NCBI GenBank assembly: GCA_963748485.1
Contig: CAVVJF010000009.1
Coordinates: forward strand, 1,426,001-1,490,000
Origin: DASRWT01 sp963748485
GTDB lineage: Bacteria; Methylomirabilota; Methylomirabilia; Rokubacteriales; CSP1-6
DNA length: 64,000 bases
Reading direction: 5' to 3'
The notes beneath the pieces were generated by a model. That model made no database searches. It worked only from the letters and a program-made list of their open reading frames with translations, and was not told where the DNA came from. The translations under genes and the position numbers were made by a program. The number at the start of each line of letters is the position of its first letter. The first letter of the stretch is position 1. This document shows positions 10,397-17,820 of the stretch, one piece after another.

Positions 10397-11695
10397 TTAG
10401 CGGACTTGGGCCTGCGACCCCGCCGGCGCCGGGCGCGACCGGTCCAGGATTCGCATCGCCTTGAGCAGGTCCAGCGCGCGCTGCAGCTGCGGATCACGCT
10501 TCAGCTCGTCGGCGGGCTTGGTCTCGATCGTCGAGCCGGGCTTCGGCGGAGCCGGGGCGCCCTCCGGAGTCGGCGCCGCCGCCGCCGTGGTCTTGGGACC
10601 CTCGACGATGATGTCCGGCGCGATGCCCTTGCCGTGGATGGACCGGCCCTTGGGCGTGTAATACTTGGCGGTCGTCAGTCGGAGGCCGGAGCCGTCGGAC
10701 AGGGGAATGATGGTCTGCACCGAGCCCTTGCCGAAGCTCTGCGTGCCGATCACGATGCCGCGGCCCCAGTCCTGAAGCGCACCCGCGACGATCTCGGAGG
10801 CGGACGCGCTGCCTTGGTTGAGGAGGACCACGATGGGGAAGTCCGCGTAGACCCGGCGGGCATTGGCCTGGAAGCGCATGTTCTGGTTGCGCACCCGGCC
10901 CTCGGTGTAGACGATCAGCTTGCCGGAGTCGAGGAACTTCTCCGACACCTCCACCGCGGAGGTGAGAAGGCCGCCGGGGTTGTTGCGGAGGTCGAGGACC
11001 AAGCCCTGGATCTTCTCGGTCTTCGCGAACTTGTCCAGGGCGGCCTCCATGTCCTGGGCGGTCTGCTCCTGGAACTGACGGAGGCGGATGTACTCGATGC
11101 CGGTCTCGAGCTGCTGTGTTTTCACCGACTGCACGCGGATCTGCTCGCGGGTGATCTCGAAGTCCTTCGGCTCCGCCCAGCCCTCGCGCACGATGCTGAT
11201 GATGATCTTCGAGCCGGGCTTGCCGCGCATGCGCTTCACCGCGTCGGTGAGCTGCATGTCCTTGGTCGAGATGCCCTCGATCTTCACGATCCGATCGCCG
11301 GGCTGTATGCCCACGCGGTAGGCGGGCGTGCCCTCGATGGGCGCCACTACCGTCAGGATGTCGTCGCGGAGGGTGATCTCGATGCCGAGCCCGCCGAAGC
11401 TGCCGGACGTCTCCACCTGCATCTCGCGGTACATCTCGGGATCGAGGAAGGACGAGTGCGGGTCGAGGCCCCGGAGCGTGCCCTTGATGGCGTTGTAGAT
11501 GATGTCTTTCGGGGGCACCTCGTCCACGTACTGGCTCTGGACGATCGAGAGCACCTCCGTGAAGAGCCGCAGGTTCTCGTAGGTGGCCGAGGAGTCCTGG
11601 CTCTTGCTCGCGACTCCCCCGCCCAGCGACAGGGTCAGGACGAGCAAGAGGGCCGATACCACCGCCACCTTCTTCACGTTCCGCATCGAGCTCAT
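10397..11695 (-). CDS. ctpA: S41-family carboxy-terminal processing peptidase (CtpA/Prc type)
   Basis: 432 residues from the ATG at 11695, chosen because AAGGAG lies 7 bases upstream; an in-frame ATG at 11731 would run back into envC. A signal anchor (about 9-30) is followed by the S41 N-terminal helix bundle, a PDZ domain (about 85-165, FGGLGIEI to GDRIVKIEG) and the protease core. The core shows catalytic Ser in NQGSASASEI and Lys in QSFGKGSVQ, plus LDLRNNPGG. Such periplasmic proteases trim or degrade envelope proteins, including peptidoglycan hydrolases. Placement directly after envC suggests control of septal hydrolases (inference). The C-terminal tail is Ala/Pro rich. Confidence 0.95.
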   Translation of the reverse strand: MSSMRNVKKVAVVSALLLVLTLSLGGGVASKSQDSSATYENLRLFTEVLSIVQSQYVDEVPPKDIIYNAIKGTLRGLDPHSSFLDPEMYREMQVETSGSFGGLGIEITLRDDILTVVAPIEGTPAYRVGIQPGDRIVKIEGISTKDMQLTDAVKRMRGKPGSKIIISIVREGWAEPKDFEITREQIRVQSVKTQQLETGIEYIRLRQFQEQTAQDMEAALDKFAKTEKIQGLVLDLRNNPGGLLTSAVEVSEKFLDSGKLIVYTEGRVRNQNMRFQANARRVYADFPIVVLLNQGSASASEIVAGALQDWGRGIVIGTQSFGKGSVQTIIPLSDGSGLRLTTAKYYTPKGRSIHGKGIAPDIIVEGPKTTAAAAPTPEGAPAPPKPGSTIETKPADELKRDPQLQRALDLLKAMRILDRSRPAPAGSQAQVR

Positions 11696-11709
11696 TCGCG
11701 CGCTCCTTG

Positions 11710-12939
11710 CTAGCCTCTGGGTCGGAGCCAATGGGCGGGATCTTGGGGCTTGCCCTGATGCCGCACCTCGAAGTAGAGGCGCGGCCCCTGCAGCGAGCCC
11801 GTGTCACCCACCGTGCCGATACTCTGCCCTTGCCTGACGTCCTCGCCCTCGGCGACCTTGATGTCGGCGGCGTGCGCGTACAGCGTGTAGTACTCGCCGC
11901 CGTGATCCACGATGATCAGGTTGCCATAGCCCCGAAACCAGCCCGTGTAGACCACATGGCCGGGATAGACGGCCTTGATGTCCGTCCCCTCCGCCACCTC
12001 GATGTCGATCCCGTTCCGGAACGTCTTCGTTCCGAACCGCGGATGCACCTGAGCCCCGTACTCGCCGACCACCTTGCCCTCGGCCGGCCACGACAGGCGA
12101 CCCCGCACCGCGGCCAAGCCCGTGCCGCCCGGATCGCCGGGTGCCGGCCGGGTCGGCGCCGGCGAGGGCCGCGCCGCCGCGCGCCGCTGCTTCGCCTGCA
12201 GATCCCGGATGAAGGCCTCGAGGCGCCGGGTGGCTTCCGACAGCTCCCCGACCAGCCGCTCGTGCGAGGCGCGTTCGTCGCGAACCTTCGCCAGCAGTGC
12301 CCGGCGCCGGCTTGCCTCGCGATCCGCATCGGCCCGCTCTTCTTCGGCCTGGCTCCGCAGCGAGGCCAGCTCGACGCGCCGCGTCTCGACGCGTATCTTT
12401 CGATCGGCCAACCCCTCTGAAGTACTACGATACTCTTGAATCGCCCTGGCGTCCACCGTGGCCAGCGTGGTGAGGTGCCGCAGCCGGATGGCCTGATCCA
12501 CGGGGTCCTCCCCCGAGAGCACCAGCGGCAAAACCCCGCCTTGCGACTGCAGCTTGTAGAGGATCCGCAGTCGCCGGCCCAGGGTTTCCTCCTGGCCTCG
12601 GCGCTGCACCTCGAGCCGGCCGATCTCGCCCTGCAGGCCGGAGACGTCAGCTTGGGCCCTCTTGACCCGGGAGTCGAGCGCCGCGACCTGCTTCCGCTTT
12701 TCGGCGATGCGCTTCTCGGTGTCCTCCAGCTCCACCAGGATCGACGCCTCCCGCTTCTTGGCCTGGGCGACCTTGGCGCGCTCCTCGTTGAGCTGGCGCT
12801 GCTTCTGCTGCAGCGTCCGCTCGCTGTCGCCGATGTCGGCGGGCGCCTCGCGTCGGCCCTGCGCCTCGGCGGCGCCGGCGAGGAGGAGTCCCGCGAGCAG
12901 ACCCGGCCCAAGCAGCCCTGAAAACACGCGCGCGATCAC
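11710..12939 (-). CDS. envC: EnvC-like murein hydrolase activator (coiled coil + degenerate LytM/M23 domain)
   Basis: 409 residues: a signal peptide (about 1-26), long coiled-coil helices (about 35-245) and a C-terminal M23/LytM domain (about 285-409). Active M23 enzymes need a first-motif His and a late HxH. Here the first motif reads FRNGIDIEV (Asn where the His should be), and the last reads LYFEVRHQG without HxH; only the YAHAAD histidine remains. This degeneracy is the mark of EnvC-type activators, which switch on amidases rather than cut peptidoglycan. The gene overlaps ftsX by 4 bases, matching the known FtsEX-EnvC complex across the inner membrane. Confidence 0.93.
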   Translation of the reverse strand: MIARVFSGLLGPGLLAGLLLAGAAEAQGRREAPADIGDSERTLQQKQRQLNEERAKVAQAKKREASILVELEDTEKRIAEKRKQVAALDSRVKRAQADVSGLQGEIGRLEVQRRGQEETLGRRLRILYKLQSQGGVLPLVLSGEDPVDQAIRLRHLTTLATVDARAIQEYRSTSEGLADRKIRVETRRVELASLRSQAEEERADADREASRRRALLAKVRDERASHERLVGELSEATRRLEAFIRDLQAKQRRAAARPSPAPTRPAPGDPGGTGLAAVRGRLSWPAEGKVVGEYGAQVHPRFGTKTFRNGIDIEVAEGTDIKAVYPGHVVYTGWFRGYGNLIIVDHGGEYYTLYAHAADIKVAEGEDVRQGQSIGTVGDTGSLQGPRLYFEVRHQGKPQDPAHWLRPRG

Positions 12940-13820
12940 GAGTAGGCCCGCCCCTTGGCAAGCAGCCCACCGAGAGCGCCCAGCATCGCCCCGCCGGCAA
13001 GGAGGAGCAGCATCTGCGGCGCCGAGAGGAACACGGCGCGGCTCAACCCGAGCGTGAGGGTGAGCAGCGGCTCCACGCGAGACGCGACGAGCGCATGGGC
13101 GGCGATGAGGGCGGCGAGGGCGAGGGCAGCGCCCAGCAGGCCCTGCGCCATGCCCTGCAGCAGCAGGGGGAGCCGGATGACCGTCTCGGTGGCGCCCACC
13201 AGCCGCATGATCTCCATCTCATCGCGCCGGGCGTGGAGCACGAGGGTGGTCGCCGTCGTCACCGTGAGGATGGCGGCGAGGGCGAGCACGGCGCCCACGC
13301 CCAGCCCGGTCAGCTGGAACAGCCGCTGCCACTGGGCGAGGCTGTCGACCCACTCGGCGCCGCCCTGCACCTCCTCGACCTCAGGGAGGGCGGCGAGGCG
13401 CTGTACCAGCCCCCGCGTGCCCTCGGGCGTCGCCGCGTCCAGGGCCGGCGTCACCTCGACGGAGGCGGGCAAGGGATTCCGCGGGAGCTGATCCACCACG
13501 GACGCCTGCGTGCCGAGCGAGCGCTTCAGCGAGGACAGCGCTTCGGCGCGGGAGACGAAGCGGACCCGCTGCACGCCCTCCAGCGCCTGGACCCGGGCGA
13601 GGAAATCGTCCACGGCTGCGGGCTTGGGCTCCTCTCGGAGATACGCGACGACGCGCACGCGCTCGTGCCACTGGGCCACGGCCTGGCCCAGGTTGAGCGA
13701 GAGGAGCCAGAAGCAGCCGAGCGCGGCCAGCGACAGCGTGATCAGGAGAATGGCCGAAAGCGCCACACGTCCTGCGCGCCGGAGATCCCGCGCGGCCTCG
13801 CCGGCGAGGAAGGTCAACAT
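12936..13820 (-). CDS. ftsX: Cell division protein FtsX
   Basis: 294 residues. An N-terminal membrane helix (about 20-43, LSAILLITLSLAALGCFWLL) is followed by the periplasmic ECD (about 50-165, with VRVVAYLREEP and RVRFVSRAEALSSL). Three further helices are at about 170-195, 220-245 and 265-290. FtsX is the membrane half of the FtsEX complex that relays ATP hydrolysis to periplasmic EnvC. It lies 94 bases after ftsE instead of the usual close spacing, and the gap holds a perfect small hairpin. The ATG at 13820 has no strong Shine-Dalgarno, so translation may depend on that leader. Confidence 0.95.
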   Translation of the reverse strand: MLTFLAGEAARDLRRAGRVALSAILLITLSLAALGCFWLLSLNLGQAVAQWHERVRVVAYLREEPKPAAVDDFLARVQALEGVQRVRFVSRAEALSSLKRSLGTQASVVDQLPRNPLPASVEVTPALDAATPEGTRGLVQRLAALPEVEEVQGGAEWVDSLAQWQRLFQLTGLGVGAVLALAAILTVTTATTLVLHARRDEMEIMRLVGATETVIRLPLLLQGMAQGLLGAALALAALIAAHALVASRVEPLLTLTLGLSRAVFLSAPQMLLLLAGGAMLGALGGLLAKGRAYS

Positions 13821-13850
13821 GGGGTTGACGCGATTTTCTGTTCACCATAA

Positions 13851-13874
13851 TCAACATGCCCTTCGGCATGTTGA
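13851..13874 (-). promoter_or_regulatory. Perfect 10-bp hairpin in the ftsE-ftsX spacer
   Basis: TCAACATGCC and GGCATGTTGA pair perfectly around a 4-base loop, in the unusual 94-base spacer between ftsE and ftsX. No T-run follows on the minus strand, so a classical terminator is unlikely. An RNA-stability element, partial attenuator or protein-binding palindrome all fit. The arm ends in ATGTTGA, close to the ATGTTGAC that starts ftsX, so the left arm could also pair with the ftsX start. Confidence 0.6.
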
Positions 13875-13914
13875 CCGTGGGCCATCGCCGTCGCGGCAAC
13901 CCGGGGCGCCCAGC

Positions 13915-14586
13915 TCATCCTTGGTCCTTGATCAGGTGGCCGTCACGCAACGTGAGGGTGCGGCGCTTGAGGGAGTCGGCGAGGGCGGCCTGATGCGTGG
14001 CGAGAAGCACGGTGGTGCCGCGCTGCCAGATGTCGCGGATCACGTCGAGGATCTCCCCCGCCATCTCCTCGTCCAGGTTGCCGGTGGGCTCGTCGGCGAG
14101 CAGGAGCAGCGGCGATTTCGCGATGGCGCGCGCCAGCGACGCCCGCTGCGCCTCGCCCTGGGAAAGCTGTGCGGGATAGGCCTGCGCGCGGGCGGACAGC
14201 CCCACCGCCTTGAGCGCGGTGAACGCGCGCGGCGTGATCTCCCTACGCGGCGTCCCGATCACCCGCATGACGAAGGCGATGTTCTCGAACACGGTGCGGC
14301 CGGCGAGGAGCTTGGCGTCCTGGAAGACGATGCCGATGGAGCGGCGCAGCCGGGGGATCTGGCGGCGCCGGAGGGCGGGCACGTCGAAGCCGGCCACCTG
14401 CACGTCACCCTCGCTCGGCAGCTCGTCGCGATACAGGAGCCGCAGCAAGGTGGTCTTGCCCGCTCCGCTCCTTCCGTTCAGGACGACGAACTCAGACTTC
14501 TCTACTGTGAGCGAGACATCACTGAGCGCCGTGTGCCTGGCGGGGCCGGCGCCGAAGGTTTTCCCGACGTGGTGGAGACTGATCAT
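13915..14586 (-). CDS. ftsE: Cell division ATP-binding protein FtsE
   Basis: 223 residues, a typical ABC ATPase of the FtsE/LolD class. Walker A GRSGAGKTTLLR lies near residues 38-49, the Q-loop VFQDAKLL follows, then the signature LSQGEAQRASLARA and Walker B LLLADEPTGNLD. It powers FtsX to activate septal amidases through EnvC. It follows gatB by 23 bases, and a perfect TATAAT overlaps the gatB stop just upstream, so it may have its own promoter in addition to read-through. Confidence 0.96.
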   Translation of the reverse strand: MISLHHVGKTFGAGPARHTALSDVSLTVEKSEFVVLNGRSGAGKTTLLRLLYRDELPSEGDVQVAGFDVPALRRRQIPRLRRSIGIVFQDAKLLAGRTVFENIAFVMRVIGTPRREITPRAFTALKAVGLSARAQAYPAQLSQGEAQRASLARAIAKSPLLLLADEPTGNLDEEMAGEILDVIRDIWQRGTTVLLATHQAALADSLKRRTLTLRDGHLIKDQG

Positions 14587-14608
14587 CGACTGCCATTCTA
14601 CTTAACCC

Positions 14609-14614
14609 ATTATA
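14609..14614 (-). promoter_or_regulatory. Possible -10 box (TATAAT) for ftsEX at the gatB stop
   Basis: The minus strand reads TATAAT over the gatB stop codon, 22 bases before the ftsE ATG. The matching -35 region (TTTGGG, 17 bases upstream) is poor. A perfect -10 is rare in DNA this GC-rich, but the promoter call stays weak. Confidence 0.35.
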
Positions 14615-16061
14615 CTTTCGAAAGTTTCTCCCCCAAAAGACGGTTCACGAGGGCCGGGTTCCCCTTGCCCTGGGTGGCCTTCATCACCTGCCCCACCAGG
14701 AAGCCCAAGGCGGCCTTCTTTCCGCCGCGCCAGTCCTCGACCACCTTGGGGTGCTGGGCCAGCACCTGATCCACCACCGCGCCCAGCGCGTCCGCGTCGG
14801 CGACCTGGGTCAGACCCTCGCGGCCGACGATGGTCCGGGCGTCCTCGCCGGTCCGAAACATCTTCTCGAACACGTCCTTGGCAATCTTGCCGCTGATGGT
14901 CCCGTCCTTGATCAGGGCCAGGAGGCCGGCCAAGCGCGCCGGCGAGATGGGGCAGGCCGCCACTCCCGCGTCGTCGTCAGCGGGCAGCTCACGGAGCAGC
15001 TCGTTCAGCATCCAGTTGGCCACCGCCTTGGGCTGGCCCGATTCCCGCACGGCCGCCTCGAAGTAGTCGGCCAGGCCCCGGCCCTGGCAGAGAAGGTCGG
15101 CCTCGTAGGCGGTCAGGCCATGCGCCTCCACGAAGCGTCGGCGCTTGGCCGCCGGCAGCTCCGGCAGCGCGGCGCGGATGCGCTCCACCTCTGCGGAGTC
15201 CAGCTCCAGCGCCGGAAGGTCCGGCTCGGGGAAGTAGCGGTAGTCGTGGGCGAACTCCTTGGAGCGCATCGACACCGTCCGCGCCCGCTCCGGATCCCAC
15301 AGGCGTGTTTCCTGCACCAGGCGCTCGCCCGAGTCCAGCGCCTGCGCCTGGCGCTTCACCTCGTACTCCAGGGCGTGCTGGACGTGACGGAAGGAATTGA
15401 GGTTCTTAATCTCGACCTTGGTGCCCAAAACGTCGGTACCCGCTATCCGAAGAGACACGTTGGCGTCGCAGCGCAGGGAGCCCGCCTCCATGTTCCCGTC
15501 GCACACCTCGAGGTAGACCACGATCGCACGGAGGGCGCGGACATAGGCGCCGGCCTCCTCGGGCGAGCGCAGGTCGGGCTTGGAGACGATCTCCATGAGC
15601 GGCACGCCGGCGCGGTTGTAGTCCACCTGGCTCGAGCGCGCCGTCGCCAGCTCGCCCTCGTGCACGAGCTTGGCCACGTCTTCCTCGAGGTGCAGGCGCT
15701 GTATGCCGATGACGCGCGCCCCGCCCGCGCTCGTGACCTCGAGCGTCCCGTGCTCGGCGAGCGGCTCCTCGTACTGGCTGATCTGGTAGTTCTTCGGCAT
15801 GTCCGGGTAGTAGTAGTGCTTTCGCGCGAAGCGGTTGGCCAGGTTGATCCGGCAGCCCAGCGCCAGCGCGGTGCGGATGCCGAACTCGATGGCCCGCCGG
15901 TTGATCACGGGGAGGCTGCCGGGATTGCCCTGACAGACCGGGCAGGTCTGCGTGTTGGGGGCGGCGCCGAACGTGGTCGCGCAACCGCAAAACATTTTGG
16001 TGCGCGTCCGCAGCTGGGCGTGGACCTCGAGGCCGATGACCGTCTCGTAGGCGCCGCTCAT
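14610..16061 (-). CDS. gatB: Aspartyl/glutamyl-tRNA(Asn/Gln) amidotransferase subunit B
   Basis: 483 residues, full length. GatB binds the misacylated tRNA and phosphorylates the side chain before amidation. The opening YETVIGLEVHAQLRTRTKMFCGC, the second Cys pair in QTCPVCQGNPGSLPV and the NLNSFRHVQHALEYE block are diagnostic; the paired cysteines form the zinc site. The C-terminal YqeY-like tail (about 330-483) contacts tRNA. The ATG overlaps the gatA stop by 4 bases. With gatC and gatA it makes a complete GatCAB, so this organism charges Asn and/or Gln tRNA indirectly. Confidence 0.97.
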   Translation of the reverse strand: MSGAYETVIGLEVHAQLRTRTKMFCGCATTFGAAPNTQTCPVCQGNPGSLPVINRRAIEFGIRTALALGCRINLANRFARKHYYYPDMPKNYQISQYEEPLAEHGTLEVTSAGGARVIGIQRLHLEEDVAKLVHEGELATARSSQVDYNRAGVPLMEIVSKPDLRSPEEAGAYVRALRAIVVYLEVCDGNMEAGSLRCDANVSLRIAGTDVLGTKVEIKNLNSFRHVQHALEYEVKRQAQALDSGERLVQETRLWDPERARTVSMRSKEFAHDYRYFPEPDLPALELDSAEVERIRAALPELPAAKRRRFVEAHGLTAYEADLLCQGRGLADYFEAAVRESGQPKAVANWMLNELLRELPADDDAGVAACPISPARLAGLLALIKDGTISGKIAKDVFEKMFRTGEDARTIVGREGLTQVADADALGAVVDQVLAQHPKVVEDWRGGKKAALGFLVGQVMKATQGKGNPALVNRLLGEKLSKV

Positions 16062-17515
16062 CCGAGCACCGGCTTCCTCGTGTGCCAGTCGGTGGCGCGC
16101 TCATAGGCGTGCGCCACGCGGAGCACCGTCGCCTCGTCGTAGGCCTTGCCGATCACCTGGAGACCGATGGGCAGCCCGGCGAGGGTGAAGCCGCCGGGAA
16201 TGGACACGCCGGGCAGGCCGGCCAGGGAAACCGGAATGGTGAAGACGTCGTTGAGGTACATCTGCAGCGGGTCTTCCTTGTCGCCGATCTTGAAGGCCAC
16301 CCCGGGGGTGGTGGGGGCGACGATGGCGTCCACCCGCTCGAACGCGCGCGCGAAGTCCCGGGCGACGAGCGTGCGCACCCGCAGGGCCTGCCCGTAGTAG
16401 GCGTCGTAGTAGCCCGCGGACAGCGCATACGTGCCGAGCATGATGCGCCGCTTGACTTCCTTCCCGAAGCCCGCCGCGCGGGTGCGGCTCTCCATTTCGA
16501 CGATGTCGCGCGCGCCCGGCACCCGCAGGCCGTACTTCACCCCGTCGTAGCGCGCGAGGTTCGACGACGCCTCGGCGGGGCCGATCAGATAGTAGGCGGC
16601 GAGGCCGTACTCGGTGTGCGGAAGCGAGACCTCCTCCGTCTTCGCGCCGAGGCCGCGCAGCACGTCCACCGCCGCTCGTACCGCGCGCTCTACCTCCGGG
16701 TCCAAGCCGTCGATGAAGTACTCGCGGGGGATGCCGATCCGGAGGCCGCCCACGCCGCTCCCGAGGGCAGCCTGGTAGTCGGGGACGGCGACGTCGGCGG
16801 CGGTGGAGTCCATGAGGTCGGCGCCCGCGATCACGCGGAGCACCAGCGCGGCGTCGGCCACCGTCTTGGTGAAGGGCCCGACTTGGTCCAGCGACGAGGC
16901 GAACGCGACGAGGCCGTAGCGCGAGACGCGGCCGTAGGTGGGCTTGAGCCCCACGTTGCCACAGAACGCGGCAGGTTGTCTGATCGACCCGCCGGTGTCG
17001 GTGCCGAAGGTCGCCGCCGCCATGTCAGCGGACACCGCCGCCGCCGAGCCGCCGGAAGAGCCGCCGGGCACGCGGCCGAGATCCCACGGGTTCCGCGTGG
17101 TGAAGAACGCGGAGTTCTCGGTGGAGGAGCCCATGGCGAACTCGTCCATGTTGAGCTTGCCCAGCAGCACGCTGCCCGCGGCGCGGAGCCGCGCGTAGAC
17201 GGTGGCGTCGTAGGGTGGCACGTAGCTCTCGAGGATGCGCGAGCCGCAGGTTGTGGCGATCCCGCGCGTGCACAGCACGTCCTTGAGCGCGATGGGCACG
17301 CCGTCGAGGGGCCCGCGCGGCGCCCCCGCGCGGAAGCGCGCGTCCGCCTCCGCCGCCTGGGCCAGGGCTGCCTCACGCGTCACCGTGGTGAAGGCCCGCA
17401 CCTTGGGATCGAGGGCGGCGATGCGGGCGAGATAGTCCGCGGTCGCCGCGCTGGGCGTCGCGGAGCCGTCGCGGAAGCGGGCGCCCAGGGCCTCGATGCT
17501 GAGCGCGGACAGCAC
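16058..17515 (-). CDS. gatA: Aspartyl/glutamyl-tRNA amidotransferase subunit A
   Basis: 485 residues from the GTG at 17515, which follows the gatC stop by one base; the longer upstream frame only shadows gatC. The amidase-signature catalytic triad is visible: Lys in IALKDVLC, Ser in PGGSSGGSAAA and the nucleophile region GTDTGGSIRQPAAFCG. It releases ammonia from glutamine or asparagine for transfer to the tRNA-bound Asp or Glu. The length equals the family norm, supporting this start. Confidence 0.97.
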   Translation of the reverse strand: MLSALSIEALGARFRDGSATPSAATADYLARIAALDPKVRAFTTVTREAALAQAAEADARFRAGAPRGPLDGVPIALKDVLCTRGIATTCGSRILESYVPPYDATVYARLRAAGSVLLGKLNMDEFAMGSSTENSAFFTTRNPWDLGRVPGGSSGGSAAAVSADMAAATFGTDTGGSIRQPAAFCGNVGLKPTYGRVSRYGLVAFASSLDQVGPFTKTVADAALVLRVIAGADLMDSTAADVAVPDYQAALGSGVGGLRIGIPREYFIDGLDPEVERAVRAAVDVLRGLGAKTEEVSLPHTEYGLAAYYLIGPAEASSNLARYDGVKYGLRVPGARDIVEMESRTRAAGFGKEVKRRIMLGTYALSAGYYDAYYGQALRVRTLVARDFARAFERVDAIVAPTTPGVAFKIGDKEDPLQMYLNDVFTIPVSLAGLPGVSIPGGFTLAGLPIGLQVIGKAYDEATVLRVAHAYERATDWHTRKPVLG

Positions 17516-17516
17516 G

Positions 17517-17816
17517 CTATTCCTCGATGATCCGCGGCACGCGGAAGAAATCGCCCGCGCGGTCGGGCGCGTTGGCGAGCATGGCGTCGCGCGGGAGCGA
17601 GGGGCGCGGCTCGTCATCGCGCATCACGTTCCGCAGGGGCACCGCGTGCGAGGTCGGCTCGACGCCGGTAGTGTCGAGGGAGCGGAGCTTGTCCATGTAG
17701 GCGAGGATCGCGTCCATCTCCACGCGCATGCGCTCGAGCTCGGCTTCCGACAGCTCGAGCCGCGCGAGCCGGGCCACGTGCCGGACGTCTTCCGGGGTGA
17801 TGTTCGACGGCGCCAT
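17517..17816 (-). CDS. gatC: Aspartyl/glutamyl-tRNA amidotransferase subunit C
   Basis: 99 residues from the ATG at 17816, 4 bases after pcrA ends. It starts ITPEDVRHVARLARLEL and ends with the usual DEPRPSL and DFFRVPRIIEE blocks. GatC is the small belt that joins GatA to GatB. An upstream in-frame ATG at 17951 would give a longer protein, but that extension overlaps pcrA and looks non-coding. Confidence 0.96.
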   Translation of the reverse strand: MAPSNITPEDVRHVARLARLELSEAELERMRVEMDAILAYMDKLRSLDTTGVEPTSHAVPLRNVMRDDEPRPSLPRDAMLANAPDRAGDFFRVPRIIEE

Positions 17817-17820
17817 GCCC

